This document shows positions 47,404 through 60,100 of a stretch of 64,000 nucleotides of DNA, piece after piece. Under the pieces are notes generated by a model. It did not search any database. It was not told the DNA's origin and saw nothing but the letters and a program-made list of their open reading frames with translations. Every line of letters begins with the position of its first letter. Within the stretch, counting starts at the first letter, position 1. A program made the translations under genes and the position numbers. Where the stretch lies: assembly GCF_937616625.2 (NCBI RefSeq), contig NC_065575.1:9369501-9433500 (forward strand), read 5' to 3'. This DNA comes from Mercurialis annua (lineage: Eukaryota; Streptophyta; Magnoliopsida; Malpighiales; Euphorbiaceae).

Positions 47404-49146
47404 ATACACTCTATGCATCAGGATGAGCAAAATATACATATAAAAAATAGCAATATTTTTTTTAATAATGAAATATTTATATATATATAATATTAAAAAA
47501 ATCATTTTCTAATTTATGGTACAAATGAACTCACTACTATGTCATTTAGCATTAAAAAAACTTCTTTCCACTCTCATTCTCATAAATAAGTTATGGTCTC
47601 CATATAAAAAATGGATTTTTTTCGAAAAAATTCTTTATATTTTATTTATTTATTAAATTAATGCTTGATGATTTTTAAATTTTTAAATATATCTTTATCA
47701 TTTTAAAAATTAGATAATTATATAATTTCAATATTCTTTTTTGTTTTTCTTCTTGTTTCCTTCCACCCTTTCTCCCATTCTTTTTCTTCTTCCCTTTTCT
47801 TCTTTTTTCCTCCGACCGCCGTCCGCCGCCACCCACCACTGTCCGCCTCCACCCACCACTCCGAGCACATCTGCTCCATTGAACAACAGCTCATCGTCTC
47901 AAGCGATTAGCTCTGCTCCTAGCCTGTCGTTGCCCCGTCAACTAGGAGCAACAATTCCTCGTCTAAGGAGCGGCTTTCGGCGGCAGTTTTCAAGATAGGG
48001 GCAGTGGCGGCGGCGGTTTCAGGTGGATTAGGTTTAGTTGTTTAATTAGAATAATTTGGTTAAATCAAGGTTTTAATTGTGTTTAATTAGGATTTTGATT
48101 GTAATTAATCAGTGTAATTAGCAATGTCACATAGTTGTGGATCTATTTGTACCAAGAGCCTCCAAAATGTTTTTTTGATGTTTTGTGCCAAGTTCAGGAG
48201 TGAATTGATTATTTGTTCATATATTTTCTTAACATTTGGGTTCAGATCATATATATCTTTATGATTTGAAAAAGTGCATATGTATCTCAAACGTTTTCAA
48301 ATTTGCTTATTTAGACCTTCACACTTTAACATGTTTAGGTGCATATATGATCTTTTTCGGAAAAATACTAGAGTCTAAATAAACTCACTTAAAATGTTAG
48401 AAGCATATATGCACCTTTCCGGAACATGAGAACATAAATAATCTCAAGTCCAGACATTAAGAGTATATATGGATATTTTCTCCAAAATATATGATTGCCC
48501 GATTTAACCAATCAAACAGATGTTTCGTAGTCTCTTCAATTCGGTGAAAAATATTAGTTCAGTTTTAAAATTTCTTTTCTTATTTATTGATTAGTTTGAA
48601 ATTTGGATTGTTACCAAATAAACTAACATTCTTTCTGTTTTAATTTTTTCTTGTATTTTTTCGATTTTAACCGAACCAGCCTATTCGGCTTGGTTTGATT
48701 TTGATATTGTTTTATTTTTATTTATCGATCAATTCAGTTTCAATTAAAATTTCATAATTGATCAGTTCAATTTTAAGCATTCAATCAATCAGTGAATTCA
48801 TATTGGACATTTCGATTAAGTAACCATCCAAGTACACTCCCCTACCAAGCATTAATGCATATCCAATTTTCCATCTACAGTCATTCAAATGAGTTGAAGT
48901 AGACATAGGTTTAGCATTGCCAATTTCTTAAGACAAGTATAATGAGGGGTTAATTATAGGACAGACAATAATAAAACATCATTTTGTTCTTTAAAAGAAA
49001 AAAAAAGAATCATAAGCTATAAAAGGACTGATGTTTTTGCCCGCCTTCTCTTCCAACAAAACAAATATTCGACGGACCAAAAACTTCAATTTTGATGACC
49101 ATTTTTTTGTGATCAATGAATCAATAGATAGGTATAAGAGCCACTG
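47404..49146. other. Intergenic region with a decayed family-A element end
   Basis: AT-rich. A pyrimidine-rich stretch with CCGCCACCCACCA at about 47740-47900 and a decayed right end (GTGCCAAGTTCAGG...GAATTGATTATTTGTTCA, about 48187-48222) resemble the 3706-5044 Mutator-like family. The 85-codon frame at 47741 is low-complexity. 48560-48830 carries CGGTTT-type words of old hAT debris. No gene recognised. Confidence 0.5.
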
Positions 49147-52100
49147 TTAACTACATTGGTCCACAGTTTTTGCAGTGTTGACAAACGTTGCACTTTTATT
49201 AAATCCCTCCAGTAAGAGAATTCGGATGGCTTCTATGCCTTGATGAATCGTAAACTCCAACTGAAATTTTCGACAAAAGAAAAAAAAACTCCAACTGAAA
49301 TGGGAATTAGAGCAAATACTTAAAATAAAGTATTCCCTAGAATTTATAATGTCTTGTTTTTAAGTAATTCTGTAAATTGATATACCTCTTCACGCTCTCG
49401 TTTATCGAAAGGTCGGAGAACATAGTACGCTGCATCCATTTTCCCAGGTGGCCGCCCAATACCTAGGAATGGTGTTACAATATGTTAGTATAGCACATAT
49501 AAAAGAAGCATGTTGAATACATTTTCAATAAAGGTGCATTTCGACCCTCCAACTAGGAATAAAAGATCAAAAGAGTCCATGTTCGTGACTTTGATAAAAT
49601 AACAATTTTCAACTTGTCAGGTCAGTTACCACTTTTGACCATCAAGCCTAACGTAAGATTAGGGTGTAACCGGCCCAAATTGAGGATTTCTTTTCCTCCA
49701 CGAATCTGTACTCTTTTGATCTTTTTTTCTCAAGTTGGCGGGTCGAAATGAACCTTTGCTGAATATATTTTATGTTATAGTGCTAGGCTAAACCAAACCT
49801 ACCAATTCTTAAACGAGGAAAATCCCGATTTCCTTTCAAGCGATCAATTATACTCCTCATCCTAAAAGAAAGCAAAAGTAAGACAACATCAAATTTACTA
49901 CTCATACTGATATAGTTATGTGCTAAATCCACAGATGCATTGACGCATGTTTGGCAGAAGAAGCAGTAAAATGGTTGCTAAGGAAATGACAATATTGCAC
50001 CGAGATAAAATTGCAGATCACATTAGATTCAAATTGCAATGCAAAAACATGGAAAGCAAACTTCCAAAATCGAACAGGATGGTTTGCATAGGAGGAAAAT
50101 ACCTCTGCACGGAATGTTATCGAATTCTATATTTTGATGTTTTATTTCTGTTATGCTTCCGAAACTCTATAATTATAGCCTATTCTTATATAAAAAAATT
50201 CATATCAGCATTTTCCGTTTTTGTACAACGATGCGTCTGTCTATGGATTCTATGACTAATGTGCATCTTACCCACCAATATTGATCCTATCCAAAATGAA
50301 AACTACACCAAATAATGATCGATGGGCATATGTAATTTAGAAACCAAAAATTTTCAACTGAATTTATAACGGTAGTATAAAGGCACTGAGATCAAGTGAA
50401 AAAGGGAAAGATACCCATTCTGCCCTCCATGTCCACCTTTTGGCAATAGTCGCAACTTCCCAAAAGGCAAATCTAGGTCATCATAAATCTGTAACAAATA
50501 ATAAATGAGATCAAATATAGCCAAATAAGATCAGGTGTAAGCCAAGAGCAGTGGAAGGCCAACACATTACCACAAGTACTTGTTTCAGTGGAATCTTGTA
50601 ATATGAGACAATAGCCCCAACCTAAGAAATGCATCACAAGTCAACATCAGAGTTTAATATACACGAAAAAGAGAGACCGTGACAATAGGTGCATGTAAAG
50701 GTCTTACCAGATTAGCTTACTTACAGACTCACCACTTGCATTCATGAAAGTTTGTGGTTTGGCAAGCATTACAGGAACATTTCCGATAAGACCTGGAATA
50801 TGAGAATATCATAATTACTGAGAGAAAGTGGAACTAAAATGTTATGATATATCAAATGTTGTATTATTCCACTATGATTCCCATAGATGGAGAACCTACG
50901 ATGTAACTCATTTATCTCCTTAATTTCTGTCCTTTATTAAAAGCTTTGTGGTTTCAATAGATGGTAATTTTCAGTGTAAATTAAGATGGATAATGTCCAT
51001 AACATATATAATTTCTTGCTAAACATTAATTATCACATTTAGTTCATACTAAATTGCAAATTCTAAGCAGTGACAGTCGGCGGTTGATCACCGGTATAGT
51101 AGCTTCACTGTGAAATTACGAATCACATTCTACAGTGGAAAAAGATAAGCAGAGAAATATGACTAAAGGATCCTATCGAAAAAACTAGAGAAGTTCATAC
51201 ATATACCAAACTGATATCTATTTCCCCTATACTATTGAATATCTGCTAAAGACACTCCTTTAAATAGTGAATCAGAATTGTAAATGACTGGACATAAACT
51301 ATTTGAATCCCATAGTAATGGCAACAAGAACCTTGAATTTTAAAGCTAAAAGATATAGCATTATTTCCAAAATAACATAAATGCTGTATAATACCCTAGA
51401 GCCGAATCAAGTTTGTAATTTTCTAAGCTGAATAATACAATAATGGAAACGACACTTAAGGCAATGCACGGGTAACTACATAGTCAATTACTTAATTGTT
51501 TTGCATATATCACCTATATTAAAAAAAGGAAAAATCGACAGAAACATATGATGAAGAACATAACTAGCAAAAAGAGCTCTAAAACCTAAAAATCCATTGT
51601 TCGTCAATTCATTAAAAGTAAAATAAGAAATGCATCAAAGTTGTGAGCTTTGTATTTGGTAAATGTAACAAAATTTGAGAAAAAACCTTTTCCAAAAAGA
51701 GCTTTGAAGGAAACAGTGGACATAGATATCCCTTCAGCTTCAGCTATAGCATCAACCATCTGAAAACCTACCTGTTGTTCATTAACCAAAATTAACCAAA
51801 CTAACAAACAAAAACAGTTAAAATCTCTTTGTTTCGAATAATTACAAAACTTTAACGTAATAATTGTGCCACGTCATTCATATAACAAACCAGTTAGGCT
51901 TCTGTCGTGTTAGAATTAGGGGTGTAACCGAGTAGAGCCAACTCAGGAGCTACTTGGGATTAACTCGAAAAATATTCAAAACCGACTCGACTCATATCGA
52001 GTCGAGCTCAAGTTCAAGCTACTCGAGTTAATTATCTAGTCGGGTTCGAGCTCTAAAATACTTGGCTTGATGGGCTCGATGAGCTCGCAAGCCTAATCGA

Positions 52101-52714
52101 GCTTTAGGTAATTTATTTTTTTACCCTTAATATTTTTATATATTTACAATAATATTTTTATTTCTATATCGAATGACTCAGGCCGAGCTCGGGTTTCAAT
52201 TTTTCTACCGAGTGCGAATTTGAGCTCCTAAAATGAAACTCAATCGAGTTTGAGTCTATTTCGAGACTAAGGTTTTAGAGTTGAGTCGAGTTTGAGCTTG
52301 ACAGTGTCGACTCGACTCGATTACACCCCTAGTTGGAATACTTAAGAATAAGCAATGATTAAAAGAGTTGCATGAGATAATGAAAATTACTGTAGAGAGA
52401 GATGAGAAGGGTTAACAAACATTATGGCGAGTGGCTTGATATTTTTTGCCAGGATTACCGAGCCCAACAATGAGCCAAGGATGCTGCTGCTTTGGCTTTG
52501 TAACAGCCTCCGCGGCGGTGGAGTCGTCTCCGGCGGCGATGGAAGAAAAATCCGAAGAGCAACGAAGAATAGGAGACGGGGACATGATGATTCTGTTATT
52601 AAAATTATGATTCCAATTAAAACAGGGGAATGAATAATTGAAGATTGGGAAAGCTAAGAACTGAATTGAAGACGAAATTGAAGAAGAAGCATAGCCACCT
52701 AACACTAGTTTCAT
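49147..52714 (-). CDS. Peptidyl-tRNA hydrolase, organellar (bacterial Pth type), complete
   Basis: Pth cleaves the ester bond of peptidyl-tRNA that has dropped off ribosomes; the plant bacterial-type family acts in chloroplasts or mitochondria. Eight exons: 52714-52421, 51771-51687, 50792-50725, 50621-50571, 50488-50415, 49861-49803, 49462-49386 and 49260-49147. All have GT-AG borders and keep frame for 273 residues. Residues 1-75 form a Ser/Asn-rich presumed transit peptide. Then come GLGNPGKKY (active-site Asn), TRHNVG (catalytic His), TFMNASGES, IYDDLDLPFGK (Asp), GGHGGQNGMRS, FPRLRIGIGRPPGK and a C-terminal LLLEGFNKSATFVNTAK. In bacterial Pth the residue before NG is His; here it is Gln. 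The related splicing factor CRS2 is an alternative, but the motifs favour the hydrolase branch. Introns hold two MITEs. Confidence 0.95.
49526..49760. mobile_element. MITE in a hydrolase intron
   Basis: The ends CAATAAAGGTGCATTTCGAC and (minus strand) CAGCAAAGGTTCATTTCGAC are inverted copies. The flanks GAATACATTTT (49515-49525) and GAATATATTTT (49761-49771) differ at one base. It lies between exons 6 and 7. Confidence 0.8.
51917..52331. mobile_element. hAT-type MITE, copy 2, in hydrolase intron 1
   Basis: The ends are TAGGGGTGTAACCGAG and GATTACACCCCTA. The 8 bp flanks GTTAGAAT (51909-51916) and GTTGGAAT (52332-52339) match at 7 of 8. Same family as 1368-1780. Confidence 0.88.
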
Positions 52715-54198
52715 TTTATTTTTTAATTTAGGTTTTAGGGTTTAGGAAATTGACATGAATGAACACAGTAAAAGGAAAGATGAAGAAGAAGGTGAAGCTT
52801 CGTTTGGATTGGATTAGTCAGAACAGGTAAAGCCGGACCGGAACGGGATAAAATCGAAACCGATCCGAAACTGGGGCCCATACAGACTCTGACACGTTAT
52901 CCGTAAATTAAACTAATTATATCACTAAAATAATGATAAAATTATAATAAATGTCATTAAATTTTAAAGAGAAGCATTTTACCACATTAAATAAGTAGTA
53001 TGTATTATTTTCAATTTGTAAAATTTTGTTATTTATCTATCATTTTCGTTGTTTTTTTTTCTAATGTTTACAACTTATTTCTCTCTTAAATAGTAATTGT
53101 ACTTTTTTTTAACCAAGGTTAATAAATATATTAAGGAAACAAAGCAGAATTAGCACTTAATACGTCGAAGTAATTGTACTTATTCTTTCAGCTCAAATAG
53201 ACTTTTCCAATTATTAAAATCATCACCATGTCGAATTTGTTATCATCATCACATTAGTAAATCTTTTCTATTGTTACTACAATCATTCCGCCTCCTCTGC
53301 CGCCGCCGTCCTCACCGTGTATTTTTCCAGATTTGAAATTATCGTCATCGTTGTTTCTTTTTTTCTTTCAAAACAGATGGTTTTATTCTTTAAGCACTAA
53401 AAATTAGATTGTCACTGCTGGAATTATAAGTCTTCTTATGCCATCCAATTTTTGAGTCATTATAAGACTGATTTACTGTGTTTTAGCACAATAAACAGCA
53501 AAAAATAAAACAAAAGTGAACCGGACCATTGGGCAAAAAAAGTCATAGGTCCGGTTCACTTTTGGCCAATTTTTAGGATCAACCGGTACATAACGTCGTA
53601 GATCCGGCGAGGCATAAATTCTTCAAAAATTCAGTGAAATCTTAATGAAATCTTGATAGAATCAATATGAAACTAATCCGATTTTTAACACTTTCCAACA
53701 ATTTTTAATCCTCCATCGGATGATGTGAGAACAAGGGCGGGCATGGATCTTCTTGAAGCGCCCTCGCAAAGCTGATAATGAAGACAGCCCTCCTACTAAA
53801 AAGAGGGGCTCGTCCATCTATCTCGTTGCTTCAGCTGGTCCGTCTATTATAATTACAATAACCTATAATTAAAATTGAAAAGAAATTGACGATTTTGAAA
53901 ATTTTAAAAATAAACAAAAGTCGTCCAAAAATAGAATATTTTTAAATGATTAGACCTTAAAATTTTAGTAATCATATAAACTATTCAAAATTGATTAACA
54001 TATGGTGAAGTTTCTACATTATACAGGGACTGAATTCATAATCAAAAGATAAATAAAACTGTCACTATTTTCATTGCACCTTCAAATTTAGCAAGACAGG
54101 CAGTGAAACAAAAATGATGTTAGTTTTTGTTGTATTTACATTATATAACTTTTCTATTCAAAGTTTCAACTCTATTTGCCATCCCGTGAGAAAAAATA
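52715..54198. other. Intergenic region between CASP and the hydrolase gene
   Basis: It holds the upstream side of the hydrolase gene and the downstream side of CASP. No reading frame with a known domain. A perfect 17 bp inverted repeat, CAAAAGTGAACCGGACC at 53511-53527 and its complement at 53549-53565, forms a hairpin with a 21-base loop. The rest is AT-rich. Confidence 0.5.
53511..53565. repeat. 17 bp perfect inverted repeat (hairpin)
   Basis: CAAAAGTGAACCGGACC pairs perfectly with 53549-53565 across 21 bases. About 630 bases downstream of the CASP stop codon on the minus strand. It may be a tiny MITE remnant. Confidence 0.8.
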
Positions 54199-57100
54199 TT
54201 AAAAGGCATGAGGGAGATTTAGTTGTTTTTCTGCTGTATTTGCCATCTCCTCGCCATGACTGCAAAAACAAACCCCAAAAAAATAGAAGTGTTTAACATA
54301 TTTAGCTATACAAAAATAAAATCTTAAAATTTGATAATAGAAACTAAACAAGTTAATTAGAAACCGTTACCTCAGATAGCTCAGAGCCGACATTCTGTAC
54401 AGACAGGTGAATACCAGGATATGTAAACCAATGGTATAGAAAAATGCAAAAGTTCGAGCATACCTGCATTTGCAATGTTGTAATTGTGTACAAAAACAGC
54501 ATACGTTTGAAAAAAGGGAATTAATAACTGGAATCTAGAAAGGTGAATACGGCAAAGGACTTGAAGAAGGAATCTCAAGCACAGTTGTTTTCGTTCAACT
54601 TTAACGGGAAACAAACATGTAATGCAGAAGATGTCCTCATAGACTAATATCTATTACTTGATTACCAGAAGTCATGCAAAATATGCAATTTTGACATACT
54701 GTAGCAATTTAAAGAAAACAAAAGAAAAGAGAGGTTTTAACTTGTTTGCATAAGAAAAAATAAGAATAAAGATGCAGAAAACATTGGATTACAGCAAAGA
54801 AGAGGTAAATGATGTTTCTGTAGGACAGGAAGAAAAAAAATTACTGTGCAGCAGATGCTGCTGCGAAGCACCATAGATAAAGATTATCTGAGTAACGTGT
54901 GGTTGATTTAAAATATGAAAAAAAAACAATGAATTAGAATCGAAGAGTAATCATACTTGTTTCCCAAAAGAAAACGCCCACTGCTAAGGGTTATTCTGTC
55001 CCTGAAGCCCAACTCCTTGTATCTTTGATCCCTTTCCTAAACAGATTTTTCAAAAGAATGGGTTAGGTAGATAATACAAATTACAACTGCAGTACAAAAA
55101 TTAGATGGCCAGCTTGAGACAAAATGATTTTGATAATTCCTATAAACGTTTGACAGATGCTTATAACAGATGCTCTAAACATGGTAGTCCTTATTCATAC
55201 AAAAATGGATGCAACCAGATATATGATTCTTGGTTTTGATTAAGCAAATTTGATAGTCATTTCTCAATGCAGAATTCTGTCAGAGCATTCAGAGGAAATC
55301 AACTGAATGCTTAAAGCTTAAAATCATTTTATTTCGGTTCATTCATTGCAATTGCATAAGGTACAGATTACGAACCTCTTTCAAATGGGAAAAGAACAAA
55401 AGAAGAAACTGACTGAGAATTCTTAATAGGCTTAATGCCTTAAAACCCCCCGACCTTTCATTCCCTTTTCAATCCTACCTGACGTTGAAAATTTGTCAAT
55501 TTTACCCCGAAACATAAAATTGACCTTTATTTACTTGACAAAAGTTCAAAAAAAATCTTCAAAAATGGTCAATTTAATATAAAAAAGTTAATCTAATGCA
55601 AAAATGATAAATTTAGAGAATTTTTGCCAAATAAAAAAAGATCAATTTTATGCTTTAGGGTACAGTTGAAATGAAAAAATACAAAATAGGGTAAAATTGA
55701 CTGATTTGCAACGCAAGATAGGATTGAAAAGGGGATGAAAGGTCAGGGTTTTTTAAGACATTAGGCCTGCTTAATAAGACCAAAATCAACTGTTATCTAA
55801 GAAATCAGATAAAGAACATGCAAGTTAGTTGACAATTGCTCCCCTTACTTTTTTTATAACAATTAGACTGGAACATAGAGGCCAGAAATTGTTTTTTGGA
55901 AAACAATTATTAAGGTTAGGCGTTAGAAAACCAAAAAGGGATCAAATATGCAAGTAAACCTCCAGCGAACAGCTTCCAAGTTCACTAGAGGAGCACAAGA
56001 ATGGGTACCTTCTTAGAAAAGGCTGCAAATGGATTTATATCATCTTCATATATCTTTTTGTACTTGGACTCAACATCTGAAGAAAAGCCACTCTCCAGAT
56101 CCTCTGCGTGCTGATAAATAATTGGCAAAAAGACCTTTAAAAAACTTCCTTCCCAAATAAATAATGAAGACGAGAGATGCAGAAAATTACCTTCTTGGAT
56201 CCTCTAGAAACGACTTTCTCAAGATTATAGTCCTGGACATAACGCATCTTTCCATACAACTTGACATTATCAGCTTTTGACTTCTCCAGCTCTGCTGTTA
56301 GTACCCCTATCTTCTCCTTTAATTGCCTTACCTCCTGCAATTTTTTCCAAATAAGTTTCAAACAAGTCTCACTGAATCTAATCTTCTAGCATTATAATTT
56401 ATAATACATCCACTGCAGTAAGTGAAATAGAAAATAATATAAATAATTAAATGTTGGGAATTACATAAAAAGTAAAAAGAATAGCTTACTTCTTCTGTCT
56501 CTCGCAAGCGTGTCCTGAACCGATCTCGCTGATTGCAGATAACCTTTAGCATAGAGCTCTGGTCTTGATCTGAAGAAACATGTTTCTGATCTACATTCTG
56601 CAAAAGGTAATAAATGGACGAAAGAAATTTCAGATGAACTGCAGAAATGAATATATGTCGCCAATGAAAAGATCAAAACCATAGACCAGGTAAAGCATAC
56701 ATTCAGTAGAATTATGATAAGTTTAATGCCACTATATAGTATATTTTTAAAACCACCTGCAAAATATACCTGATAGTAAAAAAAAACAAATGCACTAGAA
56801 AAATACAAATTCAAGAAACTCCACCAAATTGATTATATATAAAATTTAGAAGGTTGTAAATGATCCACTCAGAAGTCCACATTCAAGAAATGGCATCTTT
56901 CGACACTTTAGAAGCAAAGCCATCCAATTTTTCTATGACTAGGTCATAAAGGCTGCTGCTAAATATTTGCAAAAAGGATAAGTATTAATGAGCTTATAAG
57001 GACATAGAGCAACTCATCACTGGTTACAGGCTACACAAAATGCTTTTATAGGTTTTCCCTTCAAACAGGAAAATTTTTCTATTGCAAGATGTGGCTGCTC

Positions 57101-60100
57101 ACTGCATGGCTGGCCTCCCATTGACCAGTTGTTTCTCTCATTAGGAAAACTTGTAACATCCTAGTTTGCACCTTGAAAATGAATTTAAACAAACATTTGA
57201 AGACCTTGGCTGCCAACAATGCTTAATGACCCAAAATAAAAGTAGCACTAGACTATCATTGAGACATTTTCATCATAAAGCATGTTTTGACAATCATAGC
57301 AAGTTTAATACAGGCACCTCAGATGGCTCCACCCGCCCAGCCTCTGAAAGATCCCAATCATCAAACAGACCACTTTTTTGATCTTTCGAGTTATAACCCT
57401 GTACCAGGAGGAAAAGAAAATTAAGTGTTATATTTTTGGTGTGTGAATTGGAGAATTGGAGGGAAGTGATGGGGAAAAGAGAAAAATTCACAGGTTCAAA
57501 ACCAAAAAGAACAACATAGTTTTCTAGATTATAAAGGCAATGTAACAATTACCAAGCATCAACTCGAAACATAAAACTCAGACATGCAGTTTAAACTTGG
57601 TGTTTTCAGATTTTAAATGTTGACTTGTTGGTTACTATATTTCGTCAGAATGTTAAATTGCTTATAATTTGCATGCAATGATCCTCAGCAATAATATTAT
57701 GTCCTAGACTAGATTGATTATGATATTAGGAAATAGATCATGGCATAAATTTGGACATTCTGATTCTACTATAGAGAAAACAGGCAAGACTATTAACTAT
57801 CCTGCAGAGAACATTGGCTAAGATAATGCAGATGGCTATAAAACTTACTGAAAAAGTATCTCAAAACATTCAAAAGCAATTGATCCCAACCTTCAATATA
57901 TCATCTTCCAACTTCTGTATTAATTTTTGTTGTTCGTTAACTTTTGCAGTAAGCTCTGCTACCTTTCCTTCAGCAGTTTCAAGCAAAGATTCCTTCTCAG
58001 AAATTTTAACCTAAAAGAAGCAGAAACTTCAGAATTTCAGCAGATACTCAAAGAGTAAATCACATTAAATTAGCATAACATTATATCATATATGCCTTCT
58101 AAATAGTCCCAAAATAGCCCTTAAGTGCTGGCTTAGGTGCTACAATGGGGCCAGGAAAACATTAAAGATAAGATCTACAGGCAAACCAAAATAAATCTAG
58201 CATTTCACTGATATTGATTCTCTCCACTAGGACTTCAATATCAATCATGTGTGTGGCTACAGAAAAATAATAATTAAGCAAAAAAGGAAATGCAACACAT
58301 TAAAATTAAGGAAAAGAACCAATATAATGTAGAGACTTCTTCATACCTTTAACTGTGTAAGTTTGTGTTCCATTTTCCGATTCTTATCAAGAAGAAGATA
58401 TTCCATTTTGCTCGTCTCTTCCCCACTAGTGGCTGCTTCCCAATCTTCAGCCTCAATTGAATTATAGCCCACTGCCTACAGCATTTATCAGAGAAATATT
58501 TAACAAATGCACAGAAACTTTATGAAGTGCAACACAATGAAGCATGAAAGTATTATGCAACTGGGTAAAAATTAAAGCATGAAAACACCACCACCGCAGA
58601 TAATACTTAAAAGAGGTCCATCCGGCTGTGGAAAAGAATGCGAACTGACACTAAAAATACCTTATCTAATGATGCCACACTGGTAAGCAAAAACACATAG
58701 AAATCATAATAATAGCTCTTTCCCCTTTTTTATCTCAAACAATACAGAGTAGTTTCCCAACTCAAAGTCTAAGAACTGATGGGAGGAGGTGCAGAATGCT
58801 TATATCCCAATTGATAGACAATAAGCAGCCTATTGACCAATTGCTATGTGAAAATAACTTAATTAAACTTTTTAAAATTTCTATATAAATCTCAAGGCTG
58901 GAGAAGAAATTTAATGACAGTAACTCTTAGAAACAGAAAAACTTCTACATGCATAAGCTCTAAAGCTTTGAGTAGAAACAAGCTACAGGCCAACTGAGCT
59001 ATAACATTTTAACTTTCACATCCACAAGGCTGGAGCAAAACTAAGCAACTTAGAGCAAAAAAAATGTAGAAAGTAATATCGTTACCTGCAATATTTTGAC
59101 TTTTTTACGCAGGTCGTCAACTAATTTTGTGGTGGGCCTTGCTTGAAGCTCCTTCTTCAACTCTTCAAGAGCAAGTTCCTGTGCACATAAAAGGAGAAAT
59201 AAAAGCATTTAACAATTAAAAAAAAGTGGAAACAAAAAAGTCGGTCATTTTATCAGAAAAACGAATGCATCCACAAACTTATGCTTCCAGATTATTTTCA
59301 ATAATCCTATACAATATACTGTTATCAAGTATTTACAACTAGGCCTTCTTCTGCAATGATATAATAAAGTAGAACTATACCTAGAACTGGAAGCAAATGC
59401 TCTAGAGATCAATAAGGAAAACATAAAGGTTAAAAATAGGTCTAACAATAAATTAAATCCAAACCTTTGCGGTTTGTTGCAATTTTATTCAAAGCTGTTA
59501 ATTTTGTAATAATAGCCTAATTTTAACATTTCGTTGCAATTTGAACCATTTTTTATCAATTTAATTCTCTCAATTTTCAACTCAATATAATACCTATTAG
59601 CTTCATGTTGCTTTTCTGGTCAATTTTAGCTTCAAATTCATATTTTTTTTGCTTCATTCATCAAAAAAGTTAAGAGAATTTTATAATTAGATCTTAACGT
59701 TATTTTTAATTTTTTAATATTAGAAATTAAATTTTGATATTTTGAAAAGTGGATTTTGCTAATTACGAACTTAATTTATAAATTCAACTAAAAATTGGAA
59801 CAATTAAGTTGATTGGAAAAATTTTGGCTAAATTTGCAATAAAATGTTGAAGTTAGGCTATTATTACAAAAATTAAAAGCTTGGATAAAATTGCAACGAC
59901 TTGCAAAGTTTTGATTTATTTTGCTATTAGGCTTAAAAAATAAAATAATTCAATTCCACACTTTACTCAACAACTGATAAATATGCACAAATCAGAAAGT
60001 CACAAGGTAACAGTACTATACAGCAGTGATGAAAAAAGCTTATAACCATTCATCTAATTCTTTAAGCATCATAGAAGAGAGGGAAAAAGAATCCAGTCTG

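Noticed and set aside
47741..47998. 85-codon frame rich in Phe, Pro and Ser
   Set aside because: Pyrimidine-run translation within debris of a Mutator-like element.
49947..50255. Plus-strand 102-codon frame
   Set aside because: Lies in an intron of the hydrolase gene on the opposite strand, with no domain or homologue I recognise.
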